64,000 nt of DNA, from contig JAJDUJ010000024.1 of assembly GCA_022826705.1 (NCBI GenBank), positions 1 through 64,000 on the forward strand. Direction: 5' to 3'. The position numbers and the translations under genes were made by a program. The DNA is from Acidimicrobiia bacterium. GTDB taxonomy: Bacteria; Actinomycetota; Acidimicrobiia; Acidimicrobiales; Bin134. The notes beneath the pieces were generated by a model. The model was not told the DNA's origin. It worked only from the letters and a program-made list of their open reading frames with translations, and did no database searches. Below, one piece after another: positions 17,980 to 25,712 of the stretch (within the stretch, counting starts at the first letter, position 1; the number at the start of each line of letters is the position of its first letter).

Positions 17980-18386
17980 GCACGGTCCCTGATCCATCAA
18001 TAGGTGACGAGCTACCCCGTCTGGTCATCGAGGCAGTTGACGCCGAGAAGATGAAAACGATGGCCGCTTTGCTAGGCGACTCAAACCCCATCCACTGGGA
18101 CGTTGCCACCGTAAGAGAACTGGGCATGGGCGACCAGCCGGTGAATCAAGGTCCCAACAATCTGGGGTACGTGATGAATATGTTGGGCGGATGGGCCGGG
18201 GGTGCAGAGCGCATCCAAGAGATCCGTGTGCGTTTTCTGGACAACGTCTTCGCTGGTGACTGCTTGGAGGCCGGTGGCACTGTCACCGCAATCAGTGATG
18301 ACGGCACCGTCGAATGCGATGTCTGGCTGGCAAGAGACGGCACACACCCAGTGCTGGCTGGAACGGCCTCCCTGATATTGAGGTGA
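17976..18386 (+). CDS. MaoC family dehydratase, catalytic hot-dog half
   Basis: 136 aa from GTG 17976, supported by AGGAGG five bases upstream and the GTGA overlap with the previous stop. MAALLGDSNPIHWDV carries the hydratase-2 motif D-x-N-P-x-H, giving the catalytic Asp and His. NNLGYVMNMLGGW and the later IRVRFLDNVFAGD complete the hot-dog fold. With the preceding half it should hydrate or dehydrate an acyl-CoA. It ends seven bases before the convergent ABC permease gene. Confidence 0.85.
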   Translation: MSTVPDPSIGDELPRLVIEAVDAEKMKTMAALLGDSNPIHWDVATVRELGMGDQPVNQGPNNLGYVMNMLGGWAGGAERIQEIRVRFLDNVFAGDCLEAGGTVTAISDDGTVECDVWLARDGTHPVLAGTASLILR

Positions 18387-18393
18387 GGCTCGA

Positions 18394-19257
18394 CTAGGCG
18401 GCCAACCTCACGTTGTAGTTGCTGGAAAACGACCGGATCAGCAGAGCAAACAAGAACAGCACGACAGTGCCCAGCACCATGGTGGCGCCAGCCGCAGTGT
18501 CGTGGTGGTAGCTGATGAGCAAGCCGACTACCACGGAGGCGGCGCCAATGATGACCGCGGCGATCATGATGGCTGGAATGCGGCGGACCAACATGGCCGC
18601 AGTGGATGGCGGCGCCACCAAGAAGGCAAAGACCAGCAAGTTCCCCACCGCCTGAAACGATGCCACGATGGAAATGGCCAACAGCGCCAGTAGGGCGGCG
18701 TGGGCCAGGCGGGGTCGAAGCCCCATGAGCCGAGCCTGGACCTCATCGAAGGTCATTACCAGGAAGGCGCGGTGAAAGAACATGACTCCCAACAACGTGA
18801 TCCCGGCGATGATCAGCTGGCGAAGAAGGTCACTGTCGGTGACGCCGGTAATGGAGCCGAACAAGAACCGGCTTAGATCACCGGAGTAAGCCCCCGAGCT
18901 GCTGGACATGATCACCACTGCCAAGGCCAAGAAACCCACGTATAGCAATACGATTGAGCTGTCGTCAGGAAGCGGAGAATGATTGCGGATCAAGTTGACG
19001 CCGGAAATCATGATTAGCGCGGCGACCAGCGCACCCAACGTTGGGTCGCCCCCGACAATGAAGGCGATGGCCAGGCCGGGCAGCACTCCATGGGCCAAGG
19101 CCTCGCCGAAGAAGCTCATCCCCCGGAGTACCACCCAAGTTCCGATCGGTGAGGTGGCCAGCACAGCCAGCAGCCCCGACCATAGGGCCTTTTGCATGAA
19201 GACGTTGTCGAGAAAGGGCTCGATCCACCAGTCGAGTGGACTGGTCAGAAACTCCAC
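18394..19257 (-). CDS. metal (zinc/manganese) ABC transporter permease
   Basis: 287 aa with about eight to nine membrane segments, of the ZnuB/MntB/AztB type. The conserved block VLRGMSFFGEALAHGVLPG, near residues 44-62, carries the typical histidine. It imports a transition metal handed over by the binding protein encoded 26 bases upstream. The ATPase gene that normally accompanies it is absent from this locus. A Fur/Zur gene lies just beyond the binding protein, pointing to zinc. Symbol withheld because ZnuB and AztB cannot be separated by eye. Confidence 0.88.
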   Translation of the reverse strand: MEFLTSPLDWWIEPFLDNVFMQKALWSGLLAVLATSPIGTWVVLRGMSFFGEALAHGVLPGLAIAFIVGGDPTLGALVAALIMISGVNLIRNHSPLPDDSSIVLLYVGFLALAVVIMSSSSGAYSGDLSRFLFGSITGVTDSDLLRQLIIAGITLLGVMFFHRAFLVMTFDEVQARLMGLRPRLAHAALLALLAISIVASFQAVGNLLVFAFLVAPPSTAAMLVRRIPAIMIAAVIIGAASVVVGLLISYHHDTAAGATMVLGTVVLFLFALLIRSFSSNYNVRLAA

Positions 19258-19283
19258 TAGCCCAATTTAGTTAATCGGATAGA

Positions 19284-20324
19284 TCAACCGAGCCCTTCGA
19301 CGATCACCTGGGCGTTGGTGCGAATGAAACCGATGTAGGTGCCAGCGCTGCCATCAGGGGGACCCAGCGATCCGGTATTCAAGGAAAGCACCTTGACGCC
19401 GGCTGCTCGGCCGAGGGCCTCGGCATCATCGGAGCTGTGCGTCGTTTCCGAGAAGATGGCGGCCACACCGGTGTCTTCGATCAGATGAACCAGTTCCTGG
19501 AGCCCCGCGGGGTTGGCCTCAGCCAGGGTGGAGCCACTCGGAATGACGGTCCCTATCAGTTGGAACCCATACCGATCAGCGAAGTAGCCGAGGGCATCGT
19601 GATTGGTGACTAACAGGCGATCCTCAGGATGCAGCGGGGCCAAGATCCCATCGACTTCGTCGTCCACAGCAATCAACTCGCTGCGGTATGTCGCAACGCA
19701 CTCATCCAGGGCCCCAGCATCTAGGCCCGCGTGCGTGGCCAGAGCTTGGCTGAGCGCGGGCAGCGCATCGGAAACCCGAATGGGATCAAACCACACATGA
19801 GGGTCGGCGCCACCGTGCGCGTGGGCGTGGCCGTGTTCGTCCTCATGGTCGTCGTGCTCGTCCTCGTGTTCGTCCTCATGGCCGTGCTCGTCGTCGTGGT
19901 CATCGTGGCCCATTTGAACCGTCGTCGAACCGTATTCGATGGTCGAGACGTGGTCTGCCATGTGGAATACCGGCGTCCCGGCTTGCTCCACCGCTTCGAG
20001 AGTATCCACGAGCCCTTCTTCTAGATGGAGACCGTTGGCCACAACTAGCGGGGCGTCTTCCATCAATCCCCGGGCTTGCAGCGAGGGCTGATAGGCGTGG
20101 GGGTCTCCTCCAGTCGGTATGAGGGTGACCACGTCGGCTAGGCCATCGCAGACCACGTTCGCCACCACGTCACCCCATATCGATGTTGTGACCACTACCG
20201 TCGGGACGCCATCGGACTCAGCCGCGTCATCGTCGTTCCCACACCCCCACGCAACCAATGCCAGTGCGGCCAGCAAAAGGCCCGTGCGCAATGCAATTCT
20301 TCTTGAATTGATAATGAGTCCCAT
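19284..20324 (-). CDS. zinc-type ABC transporter substrate-binding lipoprotein (ZnuA-like)
   Basis: 346 aa from ATG 20324; an upstream ATG at 20354 would add ten residues. The N-terminal signal ends in VAWGC, a slightly atypical lipobox, so surface lipid anchoring is probable. The cluster A-1 metal-binding fold has the His ligands in NGLHLEEG, ADPHVWFDP and VTNHDALGYF, plus the acidic fourth ligand near SETTHSS. A long His/Asp/Glu-rich loop at about residues 145-185 is typical of zinc chaperoning in ZnuA. It is transcribed ahead of the permease and divergent from the Fur/Zur gene. Confidence 0.9.
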   Translation of the reverse strand: MGLIINSRRIALRTGLLLAALALVAWGCGNDDDAAESDGVPTVVVTTSIWGDVVANVVCDGLADVVTLIPTGGDPHAYQPSLQARGLMEDAPLVVANGLHLEEGLVDTLEAVEQAGTPVFHMADHVSTIEYGSTTVQMGHDDHDDEHGHEDEHEDEHDDHEDEHGHAHAHGGADPHVWFDPIRVSDALPALSQALATHAGLDAGALDECVATYRSELIAVDDEVDGILAPLHPEDRLLVTNHDALGYFADRYGFQLIGTVIPSGSTLAEANPAGLQELVHLIEDTGVAAIFSETTHSSDDAEALGRAAGVKVLSLNTGSLGPPDGSAGTYIGFIRTNAQVIVEGLG

Positions 20325-20401
20325 TCCTGCAAACCTATTCTTGGGTAAGCACAAATGCCAAACAGAACATTCGAGAGGCGCTTCGGCGGAATGGAAAAAT
20401 C

Positions 20402-20629
20402 ATGGCGGCTGTAGTCCACGCGCTGTACATCATCGGCCAGCTCATTGCGATCATGGGGGTGGTATTCGCCCTCCCCTTGGTGATGTGCGAATGCTGCCGG
20501 TACTGGTGGAAATGCCGGTGCGCCCGCCGGGAGCAGTGCTCAGCGCCTATTACTGCGGCGACTGGGTCCACGTCCTCCCCGACCGGCTGTTCATTGAGCG
20601 CGTCGATTTCGTCGGATGTAAGCACCTAA
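20402..20629 (+). CDS. possible small Cys-rich membrane peptide
   Basis: A 75-codon frame in the 319-base interval between the zinc binding protein and the Fur gene. It predicts one hydrophobic helix at residues 3-28, followed directly by a Cys-rich basic patch (CECCRYWWKCRCARREQC) and a Ser/Thr-rich tail. GGAATGGAAAA lies just upstream of the ATG, a weak ribosome binding site. Its position beside metal-uptake genes makes a metal-related peptide conceivable. I do not recognise a family, and the frame could be chance. Otherwise the interval appears to hold only the divergent promoters. Confidence 0.25.
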   Translation: MAAVVHALYIIGQLIAIMGVVFALPLVMCECCRYWWKCRCARREQCSAPITAATGSTSSPTGCSLSASISSDVST

Positions 20630-20643
20630 AATACAGAACACAA

Positions 20644-21114
20644 ATGACTGGGCAACCACTACCGGACTCCGACGACAGAAACTTCCTCTCCGAGCTGCAC
20701 ACCCAAATCAGCAACAAGCTGGCCCAGCAAGACCTCCGATATACCAGGGGTCGAAAGCAACTGGTAGAGGTCTTGGCTCAAGCCGGGCAACCCATGACGT
20801 TGCCCGACATTGTGGCAGCAGATCCCAAAATGGCTCGGAGCTCCGCTTACCGCAACCTAGACGTGCTGTTTCGCTGCGGTGCCATACGGCGAATCAACTC
20901 GGGGGGTGAATACGCCCACTTTGAATTGGCCGAACCATTGCTCGGCCACCACCACCACCTGATCTGCATCAGCTGCGGCAGCATTGAAGATGTTCATCTT
21001 GACGGTGATATAGAACACTTGGTGGACAAGAGCCTGAGCGAGATCGCAGACCGAACCGGCTTCACTCCTACCCATCACAGCCTCGACCTTCACGGGCATT
21101 GCGCGCATTGCTGA
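20644..21114 (+). CDS. Fur family regulator, probable zinc uptake regulator (Zur)
   Basis: 156 aa from ATG 20644. An N-terminal winged helix (RYTRGRKQLVEVLAQAG, then ARSSAYRNLDVLF) is followed by the dimerisation domain. HHHHLICISCG and the terminal HGHCAHC give the His-rich sensing site and two CxxC-like structural zinc sites. Its position opposite the zinc binding protein and permease supports Zur rather than Fur or PerR. No clear ribosome binding site precedes the ATG; TAAAAT at 20627-20632 is a possible -10 that would give a very short leader. With zinc bound it would repress the uptake genes. Confidence 0.88.
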   Translation: MTGQPLPDSDDRNFLSELHTQISNKLAQQDLRYTRGRKQLVEVLAQAGQPMTLPDIVAADPKMARSSAYRNLDVLFRCGAIRRINSGGEYAHFELAEPLLGHHHHLICISCGSIEDVHLDGDIEHLVDKSLSEIADRTGFTPTHHSLDLHGHCAHC

Positions 21115-21142
21115 ACTGTTTGCCGAGCCTTCGCCTCGGGCT

Positions 21143-22720
21143 ATGCGGCTGACCGAACTCCGGCTAAGTCCAGAACTGCTCCCGTGGCGCGATGAGGTTA
21201 GGGAGTTTCTGAACGCAGAGATGGCGCCTGAGAAGGTTGCTGGCCATATCGACTCGACTGATCTGACGGGCCTCAACCAGGATTTCGAGCGGCATCACCA
21301 GAAAGAGGCTGCTCGCCGGGACATGCTGGCCATCTCATTGCCCGTGGCCGACGGCGGCCAGGGCCGGTCTAGGGCTTGGAAGCACCTGTACGACTTGGAG
21401 GCCGCCTTCCACGGTGCACCCTCCGTCGACACCGGCGTGACGTTGTGCGGATTCGTGCTCTCTCGCTTCGGGACCCGAGCCCAAAAGGCTCGTTGGCTGG
21501 CACCCATGGTCTCCGGGGAGATGTTGGGAGCCATCGCCTATAGCGAGGCCGGGGCTGGCAACAACCTGGCGGCCATTTCCACCACGGGGGTCCGAGACTC
21601 CGGCGGGTGGGTACTGGCGGGAACCAAGTCGCACGTTACGGGGGCCCACAAGGCCGACATAGCTGTGGTGTTGGCCGTGACTGACCCCAAGAAGATCGCT
21701 CGCTCTTCGATGACCATGTTCTTGGTTCCCTTGGACACTCCCGGAGTGGAAATAGAGCGAAGGCCCACCATCAACGGTTGGACTCTCGGTGAAATCGATC
21801 TTCGCCAGGCGCGAATCGATGACGATTGCGTACTGGGCGAAGTTGGCCAAGGATGGTCGCAGGTAATGGCCGCGGTGGCCGCGGAACGAGGCTCATTGGC
21901 TCACTACGGATGGGCCGAGCAGTGGTTACAGCGGCTGCCAGCAGGTGTCCCTCGGCTGGAGCGAGCCAGGTTGCACGCGGTCGCGGCCCAAGTCCGGGGC
22001 TTCGGCCAGCGCCTGATCGACTACGAGGAGTCTGGCCTGCCTGTGGGTTACGAGGCATCGGTGGTGAAGGTGGCCTCCACCGAGCTTCTCCAAGACATCG
22101 CCCGCACGGCCCGATCGGGAGCGGGACAGGGCGAAACCGACTGGACTCCGATGTTTGAGGACGGCCCGTCGTATGCCTATAACGCGTTGGAGGCCATTCA
22201 CCCCACCGTGTCGGTCGGAGCGAACGAGACCCACCGGGACATGATTGCGGCCGACCTGTTGAGCCGCGACCTGACTGTGGCCACTCCCCCAGCCGCGGCG
22301 TCCCATAACCCTGTTCTCTCCACCTGTGCCAAGCAGGCAGAGCAGGCCCGCCGAGTCTTGGCCCTGACTGCTCAACACGCTCTTCAGCGCCCGCTGTACG
22401 GGAAGCCGGTGGGAGATTTCCAGGCGGCCCGTCATCGTTTCGTGGACATGGCTATCGCGGTTGAGGCCATGGAGCTGACCACTGCGGAAGCCGCCCTCGT
22501 CCCTTCGGGGCCACAACGCGACTACCTGGTGTCAGCTGCCAAGGTGACTGGGAACGAGTGCCTGCTGGATGTGATGGCCGGTGCCCATCAGTTGCACGGG
22601 GCCGACGGCTACTACGACGACCAATATCTCGCGCCGCTCACCCGTCGAGCCTGGGCCGTCCAGACTGAAGGGGGAAGCACCGCCGAACATCTGGAGCAGC
22701 TGGCTCGCCTCACCGACTAG
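21143..22720 (+). CDS. acyl-CoA dehydrogenase with an extra C-terminal ACAD domain
   Basis: 525 aa against the usual ~380. Residues 1-385 form a full acyl-CoA dehydrogenase: an N-terminal helical part, the FAD-binding beta domain (GAIAYSEAGAGNN), and a C-terminal helical part ending with a motif like SVGANETHRDMIAADLL. A further ~130 residues then repeat only the C-terminal helical domain (LQRPLYGKPVGDFQAARHRF near 415-434, ending EGGSTAEHL). The extra domain could fill the role of a second subunit, as in heteromeric dehydrogenases for bulky substrates. It starts 28 bases after the Fur gene and converges on TauD with a four-base overlap. Confidence 0.85.
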   Translation: MRLTELRLSPELLPWRDEVREFLNAEMAPEKVAGHIDSTDLTGLNQDFERHHQKEAARRDMLAISLPVADGGQGRSRAWKHLYDLEAAFHGAPSVDTGVTLCGFVLSRFGTRAQKARWLAPMVSGEMLGAIAYSEAGAGNNLAAISTTGVRDSGGWVLAGTKSHVTGAHKADIAVVLAVTDPKKIARSSMTMFLVPLDTPGVEIERRPTINGWTLGEIDLRQARIDDDCVLGEVGQGWSQVMAAVAAERGSLAHYGWAEQWLQRLPAGVPRLERARLHAVAAQVRGFGQRLIDYEESGLPVGYEASVVKVASTELLQDIARTARSGAGQGETDWTPMFEDGPSYAYNALEAIHPTVSVGANETHRDMIAADLLSRDLTVATPPAAASHNPVLSTCAKQAEQARRVLALTAQHALQRPLYGKPVGDFQAARHRFVDMAIAVEAMELTTAEAALVPSGPQRDYLVSAAKVTGNECLLDVMAGAHQLHGADGYYDDQYLAPLTRRAWAVQTEGGSTAEHLEQLARLTD

Positions 22721-23499
22721 ACGAGGGCGCTCCCGGCAATGGTGACCCGGTGGAGCACGCGCTCCTCACCGGCCACGTCCCCGACAACAGCGTGCTGAGT
22801 CGAGCGGTTGTCCCAGATCACCAGGTCGCCGCTGCGCCACCGATGTCGATACGTGTTCTCGTAGCGCCCGATCACCCCGTAGAGGTATTCCAGGAGAGGG
22901 CGGCTCTCCTCAGGAGTCCACCCATCGATTCGAGTCACGTAGTTGCCGTTGACGAACAATGCCTCTGCTCCGTTGTCAGGATGGACCCTCACCATCGGGT
23001 GCACGGCAACCACCGCCTCATGGTCCAAGCCGGCGTCGGCAGCCAGGCTGGTGCCCTCATGGACCGCTGAGAGGGAGCGGAGCAACTCCTGGAGACCGGA
23101 TGACAGCGACTCGAACGCCTTGGTTGCGCTGGCAAACATCGTGTCACCACCCACCTCGGGCAAAACCCTGGCCAGCAGCAAAGTGTAGGCATGTGGCTCG
23201 CGCATGTGGGTCGAGTCGGAGTGCCAGGTCTGGGTGATGGGGTTCGGGTCGTAGATCTTCATGATCCCCGAGTACCCCTCGATCGACGGGACATAGGGGT
23301 GGATGGAGATCTCCCCCCACTTGGCGGCAAAGGCCAGCTGGTCTTCAGGGGTCATCGCTTCCTGGCCGCGGATGCAGATGACGCCGTTCCCATGAAGGGC
23401 ATCGCGCACCGACGCGAATTCGGTGTCGGAGATCTCACCGGTCAGATCCAGCCCGAGCACCTCCGCGCCGAGGGCACCTGCCAGCTGCCGGATCTCCAT
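22717..23499 (-). CDS. TauD/TfdA family Fe(II)/2-oxoglutarate dioxygenase
   Basis: 260 aa. The iron-binding facial triad is visible as His93-x-Asp95 (TWHSDST) and His236 (TQHAVVGD). Arg251 (LHRVTIAG) should hold the 2-oxoglutarate carboxylate. It hydroxylates an unknown substrate, coupled to oxidative decarboxylation of 2-oxoglutarate. It is the last gene of an apparent operon HIBADH-P450-TauD, 12 bases after the P450 stop. TauD itself cleaves taurine, but the family is broad and no taurine-specific residues can be claimed. A second TauD/P450 pair is at 60174-62309. Confidence 0.9.
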   Translation of the reverse strand: MEIRQLAGALGAEVLGLDLTGEISDTEFASVRDALHGNGVICIRGQEAMTPEDQLAFAAKWGEISIHPYVPSIEGYSGIMKIYDPNPITQTWHSDSTHMREPHAYTLLLARVLPEVGGDTMFASATKAFESLSSGLQELLRSLSAVHEGTSLAADAGLDHEAVVAVHPMVRVHPDNGAEALFVNGNYVTRIDGWTPEESRPLLEYLYGVIGRYENTYRHRWRSGDLVIWDNRSTQHAVVGDVAGEERVLHRVTIAGSALV

Positions 23500-23511
23500 A
23501 GTCGAAGAACT

Positions 23512-24774
23512 CTAGCCAGCGGCCGTATGGCCAACGGCGAGGTCGATGAACTCGATGGGCAGCGTCTTGAGCCCGCTCAATCGGTTGGTGCGGGTCCATG
23601 TGGCCTCACCGACGATCTCGATATTGGTCCAGCGATCCAAGATCGTGTTGAGCATCACATCGATCTCGAGCCGGGCCAGATTGGCGCCCAGGCAGAAATG
23701 GGGGCCGTGACCAAAACCCATATGGTTGTTAGGACTTCGGTCGATGCGAAACTCAAACGGATCATCGAACACTGCATCGTCCCGATTGGCCGACATCTCC
23801 CACACCACGACCTTCTCTCCCGCCTGGATGTTCTGGCCACCCAGAACCGTGTCCTGTGTGGCCGTGCGCCGCTTGTAGACCGACGGTGTCGTCCACCGGA
23901 CGATCTCTTCGATGGCCGTGCCCATGAGGGACCGATCGGCGGTGAGGCGAATCAACTGCTCCGGCGACTTCACCAACTCCCACAGGCCCCCGGCGATGGC
24001 CTTCCGAGTGGTCTCCGATCCAGCGGTGAACAGCAGCGACCAGAACATTGCCACTTCGTCGCTGTCCAGCCGAGAAGGATCCTGGTCGGGGAGTTCGCCG
24101 TGGATGACCACCGAAAGCAGGTCGTCTCCCGGGTTCTCAATGCGCTCTTGGATGAGGCGCTGGCCGTATAAGAACATGTTGACTCCGGCCTCACTGGGTT
24201 CGCTGGACATCTCCTCTTGCGTAAGGGTCTCCGAGGTGATGTCCACCCACTCGCACAGCATGCGTCGATCCTCGTTGGGCACGCCCAGCAGCATGCAAAT
24301 GGCCTGAAGGGGAAGCTCCGCAGCCACATCGACAACGAGGTCGCAGGCGCCTCGCTTACCGAAAGCGGGAGCCACGCTGTCGAGGATCTGGTGAGATCTG
24401 GCCATGAGGTCATCGCGGATCCGACCGATCATCTTGGGAGTGAATCCCTTGTTCACCAACTGTCGGATCCGTTGGTGGCGCGGGTCGTCCATCATGTTGA
24501 GGAGCTTCCCGCTCATCTCCATGTCGTTGATGGTTGTGCCGCCGTAAGGACGATCCCCTCCGGTGTGGCTGGAGTAGATCTTGGGGCTGCGAAACACCTC
24601 CACCACCAACTCATGAGTACTCACGCACCAAAAGCCCTCGCCATCAGGCGTGCGGGCGGTCGGCTCGTGCCACCACACCGGAGCATGCTCGCGCAGCTGG
24701 ACAAAGGCCTCGTGGGGAAATCCATGAACAAAGGTCTGGTAGCTGCTGAGGTCGGGAACGTCGAGCGCGACCAT
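23512..24774 (-). CDS. cytochrome P450
   Basis: 420 aa, a soluble bacterial class I P450. The I-helix oxygen-binding motif is AGSETT (LLFTAGSETTRKA), the ExxR comes from IEEIVRW-like helix K, and the heme loop FGHGPHFCLGANLAR places the axial ligand at Cys361. It needs a ferredoxin and reductase, not seen in this window. Its ATG overlaps the stop of the upstream dehydrogenase by one base (TGATG), so translation is coupled. The substrate is unknown; the neighbours suggest oxidative attack on an alkyl, terpenoid or sterol-like compound. Confidence 0.95.
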   Translation of the reverse strand: MVALDVPDLSSYQTFVHGFPHEAFVQLREHAPVWWHEPTARTPDGEGFWCVSTHELVVEVFRSPKIYSSHTGGDRPYGGTTINDMEMSGKLLNMMDDPRHQRIRQLVNKGFTPKMIGRIRDDLMARSHQILDSVAPAFGKRGACDLVVDVAAELPLQAICMLLGVPNEDRRMLCEWVDITSETLTQEEMSSEPSEAGVNMFLYGQRLIQERIENPGDDLLSVVIHGELPDQDPSRLDSDEVAMFWSLLFTAGSETTRKAIAGGLWELVKSPEQLIRLTADRSLMGTAIEEIVRWTTPSVYKRRTATQDTVLGGQNIQAGEKVVVWEMSANRDDAVFDDPFEFRIDRSPNNHMGFGHGPHFCLGANLARLEIDVMLNTILDRWTNIEIVGEATWTRTNRLSGLKTLPIEFIDLAVGHTAAG

Positions 24775-25673
24775 CAGTCCTCCTTGGGCGGTGGTGGGAC
24801 GGTGAAGCCCGCCTCGTCTTCGAGCGCTTCCAAAGCACCGATAAAGAACTTGTCTCCAAGCCCCATCTCCACCGAGCGGACAAGCACATTGTGAGCTGCT
24901 GTAGTCAGTGGCAGCGGGGTGTCGATCTCCGACGCGGATTCGATGGCGAGGCGAAGGTCTTTCTCGGCCAGTGCCAGATCATAAGTTGAGTCTTCCCATT
25001 GTCGGTTCACGACCATTTCCGAAAGCACCATGTAGAACCCGGCCGAGCTAGCCCGCAGCACTTCCAAAAACTTCGGCAGATCCAAGCCCGCCTTGGCGGC
25101 CATGAGGTAGCCCTCTTCGAATACCTGGGTTCCAACCAGGAAGATCTGGTTATTGATGAGCTTCACCAAGGTGCCGGTACCCGAAGGGCCCAACCACTCA
25201 GTGTCGTCCTTGCCGAAACAAGTCAGCGCGTCTCTGACCCGGTCGAATGCCGCCTCATTGCCGGAGGGCATCAGGGTGAGGGTCCCTGCTTCGGCTCCCA
25301 TGCTCCCCCCGGAAACCGGGCAATCGAGATAGTCCACCCCCTCTGCCGCGCAGGCATCGAATAGCTCGGCGGTCACCCCGACGCTGTTGGTCGACAGATC
25401 GACGACCGCCAAGCCTGGCGACCCCGCTGAGAGGATGCCATCAGGGCCGGTCACCACGGCGCGCGACACCTCAGGCGTAGGCAACGACAAGAAGATGGCC
25501 TCACTGGCTTGGGAGACACTCGCCGGATTGCGAGCTTCGCGGGCACCGGCGTCCCCCAGTCGCCGGCAGGCCGCGGGATCAAGATCAGCCACGGTCAGCT
25601 CATGTCCGGCCGCCAGGATGTGGCGGGCACAAGGGCCGCCGATGTTTCCAAGTCCAATGAAGCCGATTCTCAT
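24774..25673 (-). CDS. NAD(P)-dependent oxidoreductase of the 3-hydroxyisobutyrate dehydrogenase family
   Basis: 299 aa. The N-terminal Rossmann motif GFIGLGNIGGP (residues 4-14) is followed by the substrate loop DCPVSGGSMGAEAGTLTLM, the family's DxPVSGG block at about 116-134. The catalytic Lys lies in GTLVKLINNQ. It oxidises a beta-hydroxy acid to the semialdehyde or reduces a related aldehyde. It is the first gene of the TauD/P450 operon. The substrate could be 3-hydroxyisobutyrate, tartronate semialdehyde or another beta-hydroxy acid; the sequence alone does not decide. Confidence 0.9.
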   Translation of the reverse strand: MRIGFIGLGNIGGPCARHILAAGHELTVADLDPAACRRLGDAGAREARNPASVSQASEAIFLSLPTPEVSRAVVTGPDGILSAGSPGLAVVDLSTNSVGVTAELFDACAAEGVDYLDCPVSGGSMGAEAGTLTLMPSGNEAAFDRVRDALTCFGKDDTEWLGPSGTGTLVKLINNQIFLVGTQVFEEGYLMAAKAGLDLPKFLEVLRASSAGFYMVLSEMVVNRQWEDSTYDLALAEKDLRLAIESASEIDTPLPLTTAAHNVLVRSVEMGLGDKFFIGALEALEDEAGFTVPPPPKED

Positions 25674-25712
25674 CAGCAGGTCTCCTACGGCCAGCGTATC
25701 CCGCTCGAAGAC

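Noticed and set aside
19801-19930. Low-complexity plus-strand frame rich in Val/Leu in the zinc locus
   Set aside because: It is the complement of the His/Asp-rich loop codons of the zinc-binding lipoprotein.
20294-20310. CAATTC-TTCTT-GAATTG as a Zur box
   Set aside because: It lies inside the binding-protein signal-peptide coding region and does not resemble the Zur boxes I know; kept only as a note.
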